Positions 1 through 6,539 are shown, counted from the stretch's first letter. The stretch is DNA of 26,125 bases from RGUW01 sp049421025 (GCA_049421025.1 JBMSMG010000019.1:1-26125), one strand, 5' to 3'. Made by a program: numbers and translations. Notes: a model not told the origin generated them from the sequence alone.

Positions 1-99
1 CACCCTCTCCGTTTTTGGTGTTTTTTGATGAAGTTCATCAGGGCTAAACCTTGTTCCTGATTTGAACTCATTGAATGGGAATGATTATTGCTATGAGCC
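1..99. other. AT-rich noncoding stretch with imperfect inverted repeat
   Basis: No credible coding frame is seen in this stretch, which is clearly richer in A and T than the rest of the window. It holds an imperfect inverted repeat: GTTCATCAGG at 33-42 pairs with CCTGA at 56-60 and TGAAC at 63-67, with a two-base bulge and a 13-base loop. There is no T-run after the stem on either strand, so it is not a standard intrinsic terminator. It lies downstream of the minus-strand small-protein genes, so it could be their 3' region or the leader of a gene outside the window. Confidence 0.3.
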
Positions 100-363
100 T
101 CATCTGCGCTCGATAAAGTGTTTCCATTTGGCACGGACGCCGATGTCGGCAAATCCCGATTCTCGATTGATTGTTTCGCGCCACGTTGGTTGCACCATTC
201 GCTGGCCTTTGTAAACGGCCCGCATGCCCGGCGGAGTCTGCGCAGTCTCGCAGCGCCTGCTTTTGTCTTGGCAGGGGCTGGATGTTGATTGATGCTTCTT
301 ATGCGTGGCAATCCCAAGCAGTACTCCGCACACGAAAAGCGCTATCAGAGCGGGGCGGAGCAT
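100..363 (-). CDS. small membrane-anchored or secreted protein of unknown function (87 aa)
   Basis: I do not recognise a family. The predicted protein has a hydrophobic N-terminal segment (about residues 3-20) that could be a signal peptide or a membrane anchor. A short polar region follows with two cysteines spaced CQDKSRRC, then a basic C-terminus. The ATG lies 7 nt after the stop of the LprI-like gene. An AGGGG ribosome-binding sequence overlaps that stop region at good spacing, which is the main reason for choosing this start over a longer frame that runs antiparallel in phase through the LprI-like gene. It is probably the last gene of the oxygenase/LprI-like cassette. It could be a chance frame, because no homology is recalled; the context and ribosome-binding site favour a real gene. 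Confidence 0.5.
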   Translation of the reverse strand: MLRPALIALFVCGVLLGIATHKKHQSTSSPCQDKSRRCETAQTPPGMRAVYKGQRMVQPTWRETINRESGFADIGVRAKWKHFIERR

Positions 364-370
364 CGTTCCC

Positions 371-703
371 CTAGCGCTCGCTTTCGCCCGCCAGGGAGCG
401 AAATTCTTCCAAAAGAGCCCGGTTGAGATTGTTTTCGCAGCCCACCACCAGTTGGGGGTAGATCGAGCCGTCTTTGTAGCTCTGGTAAGCGTGCTGGCAG
501 ACGCTTCGCGTTGTTCTTTGCCATAGCCCAAGCACATGGCTCGGAAGCTTGCGCCGCAGCTCTGTGGTGGAGGTCTTGACAGCCTGTTCTGCGCAATTGC
601 GCATTTCGGCAGTGGTGTTGCCAGGGCAGACCCCAGTTTGGGCCCGAGCGCTGATGCAGCACCAGGGCACCAGCAACATGGCCATCAGGACTAGGGGTTT
701 CAT
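371..703 (-). CDS. LprI-like (DUF1311-type) secreted small protein, 110 aa
   Basis: A signal peptide is clear: a Lys near the N-terminus, a hydrophobic core to about residue 18, and an ARA-Q cleavage-like site near residue 21. The mature part has four cysteines (26, 37, 69, 89). Its spacing resembles the lysozyme-inhibitor LprI N-terminal/DUF1311 family: M..C near residue 34, then a helical stretch with W and R..C, and a final C.....NR...L segment. Members of that family are periplasmic; some inhibit lysozyme, but most have no known role. Its ATG overlaps the stop of the upstream oxygenase gene as ATGA, which suggests translational coupling, and a second small exported protein follows 7 nt downstream. 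The family call is by motif recall, without alignment. Existence of the gene is well supported. Confidence 0.75.
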   Translation of the reverse strand: MKPLVLMAMLLVPWCCISARAQTGVCPGNTTAEMRNCAEQAVKTSTTELRRKLPSHVLGLWQRTTRSVCQHAYQSYKDGSIYPQLVVGCENNLNRALLEEFRSLAGESER

Positions 704-1350
704 GTTCGGCTCAAGCGAGCGAGGTAAGCCTCAAGCGTGCCGGCGTTGATCCAGCCGGTGGCGATTGTTTTGCTCGCCGTAGTGCTGACCTGGCCGCGGT
801 GCACATGGCTCATGCCTGCCGGAAAGATCGCCAGCTGGCCGCAGACGGCATCGATGTGTTGCTGCTGCCAGAGAAATTCGGTGCCGCCATCTGTCACATC
901 GTTGCAGTACAGAATCCAGGCGAGCACGCGGTTGTTGGGTTCGGTGGCATCGACTGCGGTGCTCCAGTCGCAGTGCCAGGCCTTGAAGCCTTCGCCTGGT
1001 GCGTAGTGCTGAATGTTGAACAGCGGCACGACGAACAGGCTTTGCTCAGGGCAGATCTGGGCAAACAGGGGCCGCTCCTTGAGGTACTGACCCAGTGCGG
1101 CCTCGACCGCCCGCAAGATCGTTGCCGCCAAACCGAAGGCCTCTGGGTCGGAGCGGTCGATCGCCACCAAGGAGATATCGGTTGAGATCTTTTGAGGGTT
1201 GTGTTCTTCCTCGCCGAAACTGGCCCCGCGGCGACGGAGGTCGCTGCGGCGCTCGTAGAAATCAACGATCACCTCGGCGAGTTGGCCAAAGCCAGCGTTG
1301 CCGTAGGTCGCGATCAGATCAATGGCCTCTGGCCTGGTCGTTTCAACCAT
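700..1350 (-). CDS. 2OG-Fe(II) oxygenase (prolyl-4-hydroxylase-like fold)
   Basis: This is a 216-aa member of the 2-oxoglutarate and Fe(II)-dependent dioxygenase superfamily. The iron-binding H-x-D is visible as HCD (residues 126-128). The conserved core strand LAWILYCND with DGGTEF follows, and the distal His lies in the SHVHRG segment (about 182-186). A Lys in the SKTIATGW segment (about 194) is positioned to bind 2-oxoglutarate, where many relatives use Arg. The substrate cannot be read from sequence; relatives hydroxylate proteins or small molecules. ATG at 1350 is chosen because a candidate 37-aa frame ends in an 8-bp overlap with it; a TTG at 1362 would add four residues. The 3' end overlaps the LprI-like gene by ATGA. 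Confidence 0.85.
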   Translation of the reverse strand: MVETTRPEAIDLIATYGNAGFGQLAEVIVDFYERRSDLRRRGASFGEEEHNPQKISTDISLVAIDRSDPEAFGLAATILRAVEAALGQYLKERPLFAQICPEQSLFVVPLFNIQHYAPGEGFKAWHCDWSTAVDATEPNNRVLAWILYCNDVTDGGTEFLWQQQHIDAVCGQLAIFPAGMSHVHRGQVSTTASKTIATGWINAGTLEAYLARLSRT

Positions 1351-1456
1351 GGAGCCGCGCAAACCAAAGGCCCGCCAGTTGCCATGACGACCACAGGAAC
1401 ATGGCCAGCACCAACCAGTTCAGCCAGGGGGGACGCTTGTTGTTGTCAAACAACAC
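1343..1456 (-). CDS. possible Trp-rich single-span membrane peptide (37 aa)
   Basis: Reading from a GTG at 1456 gives a 37-residue peptide with a polar, charged start (D4, K7, R8) followed by a strongly hydrophobic segment from about 11 to 33. The segment carries five tryptophans (11, 14, 22, 25, 31), and the peptide ends in RLHG. Its stop overlaps the oxygenase ATG by 8 bp (ATGGTTGA), a geometry also seen between DUF3318 and rsfS in this window. No clear ribosome-binding site precedes the GTG, and I know no family for it. It sits between ppk2 and the oxygenase in a 164-bp space that otherwise looks empty. It may be a chance frame. Confidence 0.35.
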   Translation of the reverse strand: MLFDNNKRPPWLNWLVLAMFLWSSWQLAGLWFARLHG

Positions 1457-1514
1457 GGCGATGGTGATTGCTCAGTGGTGACCCTAAGGCCAATAGCCTC
1501 GAGTTTCCCCAGGT

Positions 1515-2426
1515 TCACGGGTAGCAGTTGGGTACGAAAAACTGCTCGTTGATTGGCGGACGAGCCTGGGGTTTGCGCTTGGGGCGGGGCGGCAATTTGA
1601 TGGCCGGTGGTGTCATGTCGCGGTAGGGCACCTTGCCCAGCAGGTGCTGGATGCAGTTGAGCCGGGCGCGTCGCTTGTCATCGGCTTCAACAGTGAACCA
1701 GGGCGCTTCAGGAATGTTGGTGCGGGCGAACATCGCGTCTTTGGCAGCTGAAAAGTCCTGCCACCTGTTGCGGGCCTCGAGGTCCATGGGGCTGAGCTTC
1801 CAGCGCCGGGTCGGATCGTCGATGCGCGCTTGAAAGCGCGCTTCCTGCTCGTCGTCGCTGACCGAGAACCAGTACTTCAGCAAGACAATGCCGCTGCGCA
1901 CCAGCATGCGCTCAAACTCTGGGCATGACTGCAGGAACTCCTCCACCTGCTGGGGGCTGCAGAAGCCCATCACCCGTTCGACGCCGGCGCGGTTGTACCA
2001 GCTGCGATCGAAGATCACGATCTCGCCAGCGCTGGGAAAGTGCTCGACGTAGCGCTGGAAGTACCACTGGCTTTTCTGCTGATCTGAAGGGGTGCCCAGT
2101 GCCACAACGCGGCAGCCGCGTGGGTTGAGGGGTTCGGTGATGCGCTTGATCGTGCCGCCCTTGCCTGCTGCATCACGCCCTTCAAACAGCACGATCAGGC
2201 GAAAACCGGTGGCCTTGACCCAGTACTGCATCTTGACCAGCTCTTCTTGCAGGCGGGTGAGTTCACGCTCGTACAGGCGGCGATCGAGACGCCCGCTGGT
2301 CTTGGCGTCAGCCACGTCGTCCATCAGGTGCGACGGCTGGTAGCGATCGGCCTGCTCGCAGGCTGCTGGGCTGTTGCCCTTGCCGATGCCTTTGGTTTTG
2401 CGTTGTTTGGTTTTGCCGTGTGCCAT
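1515..2426 (-). CDS. ppk2: polyphosphate kinase 2 (PPK2 family)
   Basis: The 303-aa protein is a standard PPK2, the family that transfers phosphate between polyphosphate and nucleoside di- or monophosphates. The Walker A-like loop FEGRDAAGKGG is at residues 81-91, Walker B VIFDRSWYNR at 137-146, and the lid with RAGVERVMGF follows at once. The RWKLSPMDLEAR and WFTVEADDKRRARLN segments typical of the family are also present. It has a Lys-rich N-terminal tail and a Pro/Lys-rich C-terminal stretch. Length and motifs fit the single-domain class. ATG at 2426 lies 12 nt after the stop of a small membrane-protein gene, so the two are probably cotranscribed. The preferred direction (ADP/GDP to triphosphate or the reverse) cannot be told from sequence. 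Confidence 0.96.
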   Translation of the reverse strand: MAHGKTKQRKTKGIGKGNSPAACEQADRYQPSHLMDDVADAKTSGRLDRRLYERELTRLQEELVKMQYWVKATGFRLIVLFEGRDAAGKGGTIKRITEPLNPRGCRVVALGTPSDQQKSQWYFQRYVEHFPSAGEIVIFDRSWYNRAGVERVMGFCSPQQVEEFLQSCPEFERMLVRSGIVLLKYWFSVSDDEQEARFQARIDDPTRRWKLSPMDLEARNRWQDFSAAKDAMFARTNIPEAPWFTVEADDKRRARLNCIQHLLGKVPYRDMTPPAIKLPPRPKRKPQARPPINEQFFVPNCYP

Positions 2427-2438
2427 TGGTGCAGTGCT

Positions 2439-2807
2439 CTAGCGGCCAGGCCGCAGAGGTTTGCGACTTGGGCTCGACCCAGACCCCTGGCGCAGGATGC
2501 CTCGGATCAAGCGCACAAGCCCCGCCACCAGCAGCACCAGGCTGCCGATGGCCACCACGGCCAGCAGCAGCACCCCGAGCAGCTGCAACAAGCCGAGCAG
2601 AAAGCGCCCCAGCCCGCCGATCAGGTTGGCGATCGCTGTGCTGACCAGCAGCAACGTGTCGAGCCGCTCGGGCAATTGCATCAGGCCCACGAGCAATCCA
2701 GTCCCCAGCGCCATCAGCAGCAGTCCTGAGGCGATCTGCTTCCAGCGCACGGCGGGGGGGCGCCGCCGGAAGACGCGCCGAGCCTTGACGGGCTTGGGGC
2801 TTTTCAT
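2439..2807 (-). CDS. small integral membrane protein of unknown function (122 aa)
   Basis: The protein starts with a very basic stretch (KARRVFRRR within the first 17 residues). Long Leu/Val/Gly-rich hydrophobic segments follow, about residues 25-43 and 50-110, probably forming three to four membrane spans. It ends in a basic, Ser/Pro-rich tail. I recognise no named family. The ATG overlaps the stop of the upstream 81-aa gene as ATGA, and ppk2 starts 12 nt downstream, so the three genes form a compact unit. A longer frame upstream of this ATG exists only as a shadow of the 81-aa gene and is not used. Confidence 0.7.
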   Translation of the reverse strand: MKSPKPVKARRVFRRRPPAVRWKQIASGLLLMALGTGLLVGLMQLPERLDTLLLVSTAIANLIGGLGRFLLGLLQLLGVLLLAVVAIGSLVLLVAGLVRLIRGILRQGSGSSPSRKPLRPGR

Positions 2808-3049
2808 GGCGTCAGGTTGTAACCGGCATCGCGCATCCAGCGTTCGAACTCGCTGAGCACGAGCTCGTTGGGGCAATCGATCAGATGCAGGGCACCCACC
2901 TGGCAATCGCCCTGGCCGCCGTGATGCAGCGACATGTGAAACCCATCTCCGCTGAGCCCGCAGACCTCAGGATCGCTGCGCACGACCACATCAAGATTGG
3001 TGCCTAGCCGCGCCACTCGCTGCCGCAGTTCGGGCCAGGAGAGCGCCAT
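2804..3049 (-). CDS. conserved small soluble protein of unknown function (81 aa)
   Basis: The 81-residue product has no membrane span or signal peptide. It is acidic in composition, with three Cys residues and a GDGFHMSLHH stretch in the middle, and a C-terminal FERWMRDAGYNL segment. The length and ordinary codon use, together with the ATGA overlap with the downstream membrane-protein gene, argue that it is real. I cannot place it in a family. It lies 54 bp downstream of the DUF4335 gene on the same strand, so it may belong to the same long minus-strand transcript. Confidence 0.65.
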   Translation of the reverse strand: MALSWPELRQRVARLGTNLDVVVRSDPEVCGLSGDGFHMSLHHGGQGDCQVGALHLIDCPNELVLSEFERWMRDAGYNLTP

Positions 3050-3103
3050 GGGAGTCGTTGCAAAGAGGCTGCACAGACCAGTGTGCAGACCTCAGCTCAG
3101 GCG

Positions 3104-3700
3104 TCAACGCCTGGGCACGGGCTTGGTCGTTGTCGCCTCAACGTTCACCAGCTTGGGCGCCGGCAGCAGCAGCGAGGCAGCGGTGCTCACGCCGAGCACC
3201 AGCAAGGCAGCAACCGGTGCGGCAAGGCGCTGGCGTTTGGGGATGCGCGCCTGCAGCTGGCGCCCGCGCAGCGGCTGGGCGGCAGGCAGCTCGAACCGCA
3301 GCTGCAGTTTTGGCTCAAGGCGCAGCTGATCGAGCACGCGCACCAGATCGGCCAGCTCGGCATCGTCCAGGCTCACCTCAAGCGCCGGGGTGTCCGGCTG
3401 GCTGCTGCGCAGGGTCAACCGGTGCACGCCAGGGCCAGCCGCTGCCACGTGCACAGACTGGTCCTGGCTGTGCTGCAGCCGGGGCGCATCGCTGAGCAGC
3501 AAGCGGGCGTAGGGCAAAACGGCCTGCATGAGGGCCTGGAGGTGTTCTTTTTTGCCCTCGAGTTCAGGCCTGCCGGCCCACTGCAGGCTCCAGCCGGTGA
3601 CGATGCCGATGGCATCGCTGCCTTGGCCCGCCGAGACATCGGGCAAGCCTTCGACCTGCAGGCGGCAGCTGATCTGATCAAAACGCAGGGTCTGTTTCAT
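3104..3700 (-). CDS. DUF4335 family cyanobacterial protein (198 aa)
   Basis: The N-terminus MKQTLRFDQISCRLQVEGLP followed by D-V-S is characteristic of the cyanobacterial DUF4335 family. Beta-rich segments follow (GWSLQWAG; TPALEVSLDDAELADLVRVLD). The C-terminus has one hydrophobic span (about 160-182) after a basic stretch RGRQLQARIPKRQR, then a short Lys/Arg tail, so the protein may be anchored by its C-terminus. The function of the family is unknown. The gene starts 5 nt after the stop of the DUF3038 gene; this pair is a recurrent arrangement in cyanobacteria, which supports both calls and suggests a shared role. Confidence 0.85.
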   Translation of the reverse strand: MKQTLRFDQISCRLQVEGLPDVSAGQGSDAIGIVTGWSLQWAGRPELEGKKEHLQALMQAVLPYARLLLSDAPRLQHSQDQSVHVAAAGPGVHRLTLRSSQPDTPALEVSLDDAELADLVRVLDQLRLEPKLQLRFELPAAQPLRGRQLQARIPKRQRLAAPVAALLVLGVSTAASLLLPAPKLVNVEATTTKPVPRR

Positions 3701-3705
3701 CGGGT

Positions 3706-4233
3706 TCAGCTGCTGGCATCCATGAGGCTGGCCTTGAGCCGCTCGAAACCACCTTGCCCTGCTGCAAGGGCCATGGTGCGGATCAACTGCCGCCGCTGGG
3801 GCGCGCCCGCCACCGGATCAAGCAAGGTCTGCACCCCACTGCGCCTCGGATTGAGCCGCTCGCCAATCAGCTCGCGCAGCCGCTCTTCAAACAGGGCCCA
3901 GCGTTGCTGGGAGATGTCGAGCGGCTCCTGCGCCGACAACAGGGCCCTGAGCAGCGGGTAGAGGCGTTCGGCCTGGCTGCACAGCACCTGAATCAGGGCG
4001 TCGGTTTCGCTGGGGGTGAGGCTGCCGCGGCGCACGTGGCGGCGCAGCGGGTTGTGGCAGCGTTGCTTCCACAGCTCAACACGTCCGTTGAGCACCTCGC
4101 CCAGGCCGAGCTCCTCGCTCAGCCAGAGCGTGGCCTCGGCGCCGTTGAGGTCGAGAGCCTCGGCGCACAGCAGCATCAGGTCTAGCCGTTCGATGCCACG
4201 GCGGGGCAGGGGCGCGGCGGTCGGTGAGGCCAT
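3706..4233 (-). CDS. DUF3038 family cyanobacterial protein (175 aa)
   Basis: The segment RLDLMLLCAEALDLNGAEA near the N-terminus is a hallmark of DUF3038, a cyanobacterial family of unknown function. The protein is helical and soluble, with no signal peptide. ATG at 4233 is used because the frame upstream is antisense to apt and has no family resemblance. The downstream DUF4335 gene begins 5 nt after the stop. The start codon lies only about 36 bp from the divergent apt start, so the two promoters must overlap each other or lie in coding sequence. Confidence 0.87.
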   Translation of the reverse strand: MASPTAAPLPRRGIERLDLMLLCAEALDLNGAEATLWLSEELGLGEVLNGRVELWKQRCHNPLRRHVRRGSLTPSETDALIQVLCSQAERLYPLLRALLSAQEPLDISQQRWALFEERLRELIGERLNPRRSGVQTLLDPVAGAPQRRQLIRTMALAAGQGGFERLKASLMDASS

Positions 4234-4269
4234 GGCTGCGATGATGCCATGGCTGCCGGCTTGAGGCCC

Positions 4270-4800
4270 ATGACCACCGCGATCGACCTGCGCGGCCTGG
4301 TGCGCGAGATCCCCGATTTCCCCAAACCGGGAATTCTGTTTCGCGATTTGACGCCGTTGATGCGCGACCCTGACGGCTGGCAAGAGGTGATCCGTCAGCT
4401 CGCCGCCCTGTGCGAACGCCTGCAGCCCGATCTGATTGTGGGGATCGAGTCGCGTGGGTTCATTGTCGGCACAGCCCTGGCCACCGCGGTGCGGCTTGGC
4501 TTTGTGCCGGTGCGCAAACCCGGCAAGCTGCCCGGGGCCGTCACGGGTGTCGACTACGCCCTCGAATACGGCACCGATCGCCTGGAGATCCAAAGCGATG
4601 CCCTCAGCGGCGGCGGCAAGGTTTTGGTGATCGATGATCTGCTGGCGACGGGCGGCACAGCAGCTGCCTGTGCCCAGTTGGTCACCGCGGCAGGAGGGGA
4701 GCTCTGCGGGTTTGGCTTTGTGGCCGAGCTCGCCGGCCTGGGCGGACGGGCGCGCCTGCCCGAGCCTCACCCCGTGGAGTCGTTGATCATTTACAGCTGA
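4270..4800 (+). CDS. apt: adenine phosphoribosyltransferase
   Basis: This type I phosphoribosyltransferase makes AMP from adenine and PRPP in purine salvage. Visible features are the N-terminal IPDFPKPGI.FRDLTPL block, the IVGIESRGFI segment, the KPGKLPG loop, and the PRPP-binding motif VLVIDDLLATGGT at about residues 118-130. The length is 176 aa from ATG 4270, close to the usual 170-180. A GAGG ribosome-binding sequence lies just upstream of this ATG. An in-frame ATG at 4249 would add seven residues and is less likely. It converges with the DUF2949 gene, leaving a 9-bp gap with no terminator visible. Confidence 0.96.
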   Translation: MTTAIDLRGLVREIPDFPKPGILFRDLTPLMRDPDGWQEVIRQLAALCERLQPDLIVGIESRGFIVGTALATAVRLGFVPVRKPGKLPGAVTGVDYALEYGTDRLEIQSDALSGGGKVLVIDDLLATGGTAAACAQLVTAAGGELCGFGFVAELAGLGGRARLPEPHPVESLIIYS

Positions 4801-4809
4801 GCGAGCTGC

Positions 4810-5022
4810 TTAGGGCTGTTGGTCCTGCCAGCTCAGCACCGCATCGAGCTGCTCGAGGTTGATCAGGCCATAGCGCCACAGCACCACCGGCAGTGGGGCC
4901 TGCTCCTGATCGGCTTGTTTGAGACCCAGGGCCAGCGCGCTCTCGCTGAGGCCCAGCTGCTGGCGAAGAAAACGCAGCAGCGCGGGGGCGGGGGGCGGTT
5001 GTGGAGTGGTGCTGATCACCAT
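4810..5022 (-). CDS. DUF2949 family small cyanobacterial protein (70 aa)
   Basis: The pattern LLRFLRQQLGLSESALALG, then EQAPLPVVLWRYGLINLEQL, is that of the small cyanobacterial DUF2949 family, whose role is not known. The protein is soluble and mostly helical. ATG at 5022 gives the usual length; a longer frame starting at 5064 would overlap the monooxygenase gene and adds unrelated sequence. It follows the UbiH-like gene by 13 bp on the same strand and is probably its operon partner. Confidence 0.85.
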   Translation of the reverse strand: MVISTTPQPPPAPALLRFLRQQLGLSESALALGLKQADQEQAPLPVVLWRYGLINLEQLDAVLSWQDQQP

Positions 5023-5035
5023 CGCCCCACTGTGA

Positions 5036-6199
5036 TCAGCCTCGTGTGAGGCGGCAAGGGCCATGGGTCATGACCCCCAGCGTGACCCTGCGCAGCACCT
5101 GGGAGCGGGCCAGCACCGCCAAAGCCAGCCGCCGCAGCGGCAGCAGCACGGCGTTGCGGTTTGAAAACACCCGCACCAGCAGATCGGTGGCGGCCAGGGT
5201 CAGCAGCAGATCGGGCCAGCGGCGCAGCGCGTACTGCCGGGGCAGTGCTGAGGCGCCAAGGCGTCCGGCTTGGACCCGTCTGGCCAGCCTGTGCAACACC
5301 GCCACATCGCGCCAGCAGAGGTTGAGCCCTTGGCCCCCCACCGGGTGGCTGCAATGGGCGCTTTCGCCCAGCAGCAGGGTGCGACCGCGCTGCAGCCGGC
5401 GGGCCAGGGCCAATCCCACATCAAAGCTTTGCGGGCCCGTGATCAGTTGATCGGGCTGAAAACGATCGGGCAGGACCCCGGCCAGATGATCCAGAAAGCC
5501 ATTGGCAGTGAGCGTTTGCAGCTGGCGGCAACGCGCCGGAGCCGCGCTCCACACCAGTTGCACCCGCTGTCCCCCCAGGGGCAACAGCGCCATGGGCCCC
5601 TCGGGCCTGAACAGCTCAAAGGCCTGCTGGGCAGAGCTGCCGCGCAGATCGACCTGGGCGGTGAGGCACTGCTGGCCGTAGTGCCAGCGCCAGCAATCGA
5701 TGCCAAGCGTGCTGCGGGTGGGCGATTGGGGACCATCGGCCGCCACGATCAGGTCGACGCTGCAGCTGTTGTCGGCTGGCGCGGCGGTGCCTAGGGACAG
5801 CTGCACGGAGTCGCTGCTCTCCAGCGCCTGCAGCAGCACTTGCATCAAGGCGCGGTGCTCGGCAATCCAGCCGACAGCGCTCAAGCCCAAGGCATCGGCG
5901 TCAAAGCAGACTTGGGCGCTGCCACTGCCCAGATCGGCAAGATCGAGCTGGCCAAAGGCGATCAGTTGGGCGGCTAGCCCATCCCACAGGTTGAGCCGCT
6001 GCAACAGCATCTGGCTCGAATGGGTCAGTGCATAGGCCCGCTGACGCGCCAGCAGCTGTTCTTTGCTGCTGGGATCGTGCAGCTGCACGCGCCAGCCGGC
6101 ATCACAGAGAGCCAGCGCAGCGAGGGCTCCTGTGGGGCCGCAGCCGCGCACCAGAGCCAAGGGGGCGGCGGTGTTGGTAGGAGCGGCAGCGGCGGGCAC
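5036..6199 (-). CDS. FAD-dependent UbiH/VisC-type aromatic hydroxylase
   Basis: The 387-aa protein is a class A flavoprotein monooxygenase of the UbiH/UbiF/VisC group, which hydroxylates the aromatic ring of quinone precursors. The FAD-binding GxGxxG is present as RGCGPTG (about 18-24). The middle DG motif is seen as IVAADGPQSPTR, and the second FAD motif as LGESAHCSHPVGGQGLNL, where most relatives have GDAAH. Cyanobacterial members are thought to act in plastoquinone or a related pathway, which is inference here. The start is a GTG: an in-frame stop lies just upstream and later starts would cut the first beta strand. The gene begins 17 bp after the hli terminator and is followed by DUF2949. 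Confidence 0.87.
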   Translation of the reverse strand: MPAAAAPTNTAAPLALVRGCGPTGALAALALCDAGWRVQLHDPSSKEQLLARQRAYALTHSSQMLLQRLNLWDGLAAQLIAFGQLDLADLGSGSAQVCFDADALGLSAVGWIAEHRALMQVLLQALESSDSVQLSLGTAAPADNSCSVDLIVAADGPQSPTRSTLGIDCWRWHYGQQCLTAQVDLRGSSAQQAFELFRPEGPMALLPLGGQRVQLVWSAAPARCRQLQTLTANGFLDHLAGVLPDRFQPDQLITGPQSFDVGLALARRLQRGRTLLLGESAHCSHPVGGQGLNLCWRDVAVLHRLARRVQAGRLGASALPRQYALRRWPDLLLTLAATDLLVRVFSNRNAVLLPLRRLALAVLARSQVLRRVTLGVMTHGPCRLTRG

Positions 6200-6216
6200 A
6201 ACGACAGTCGGGCATC

Positions 6217-6244
6217 AAAAAAGCCGCAGTCCAAAGACTGCGGC
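6217..6244 (-). terminator. Rho-independent terminator of the hli gene
   Basis: Read on the minus strand, a perfect 9-bp stem GCCGCAGTC/GACTGCGGC with a 4-base loop is followed at once by six T. It begins 40 bp after the hli stop codon. It is the clearest intrinsic terminator in the window. Confidence 0.93.
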
Positions 6245-6284
6245 CAAACGCTATGCGGCAACGACGCGCCGCCGCGCAATGAAC

Positions 6285-6539
6285 TCAGCCGATGCCCAGC
6301 AGACCGCGGGTGAAGGCTTCACCGCCCAGCGCAAATTCGGTGGCGAGCAGGGCAATAAAGCCGAGCATGGCCATGCGGCCATTGAGCTTTTCGGCGCGCT
6401 CGTGGAAGCCCCAGCCACTCTCAGAGCTCACCACTTCCATGCGGGGTTCGGTGGCAAAGGCGTTAAGGCGGCCGCCGTCTTCGGTGGTGACGGTGGCGCC
6501 GCGGATGGTTCCAGGAGCTGCAGGTGTGGCTTGGGTCAT
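6285..6539 (-). CDS. high-light-inducible protein (Hli/Scp, one-helix chlorophyll-binding protein)
   Basis: The 84-aa protein has a variable polar N-terminus and one membrane helix (about 50-72) that carries the chlorophyll-binding motif of the LHC superfamily, EKLNGRMAMLGF (50-61). Hli proteins bind chlorophyll and carotenoid and dissipate energy or help assemble photosystem II in thylakoids. The C-terminal FTRGLLGIG ending is typical. The gene is monocistronic in appearance: an AT-rich promoter region with an HLR1-like half-site lies upstream, and a strong terminator downstream. Such genes are usually induced by high light and other stress. I cannot assign an HliA-D letter. Confidence 0.95.
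   Translation of the reverse strand: MTQATPAAPGTIRGATVTTEDGGRLNAFATEPRMEVVSSESGWGFHERAEKLNGRMAMLGFIALLATEFALGGEAFTRGLLGIG

Noticed and set aside
1457..1514. Terminator after ppk2
   Set aside because: Only a 4-bp AGGC/GCCT stem with no T-run was found, so transcription may continue into the oxygenase cassette.
3083..3961. A 292-codon plus-strand frame across DUF4335 and DUF3038
   Set aside because: It spans two recognised minus-strand genes and reads as Gln/Ala/His-rich low-complexity sequence.
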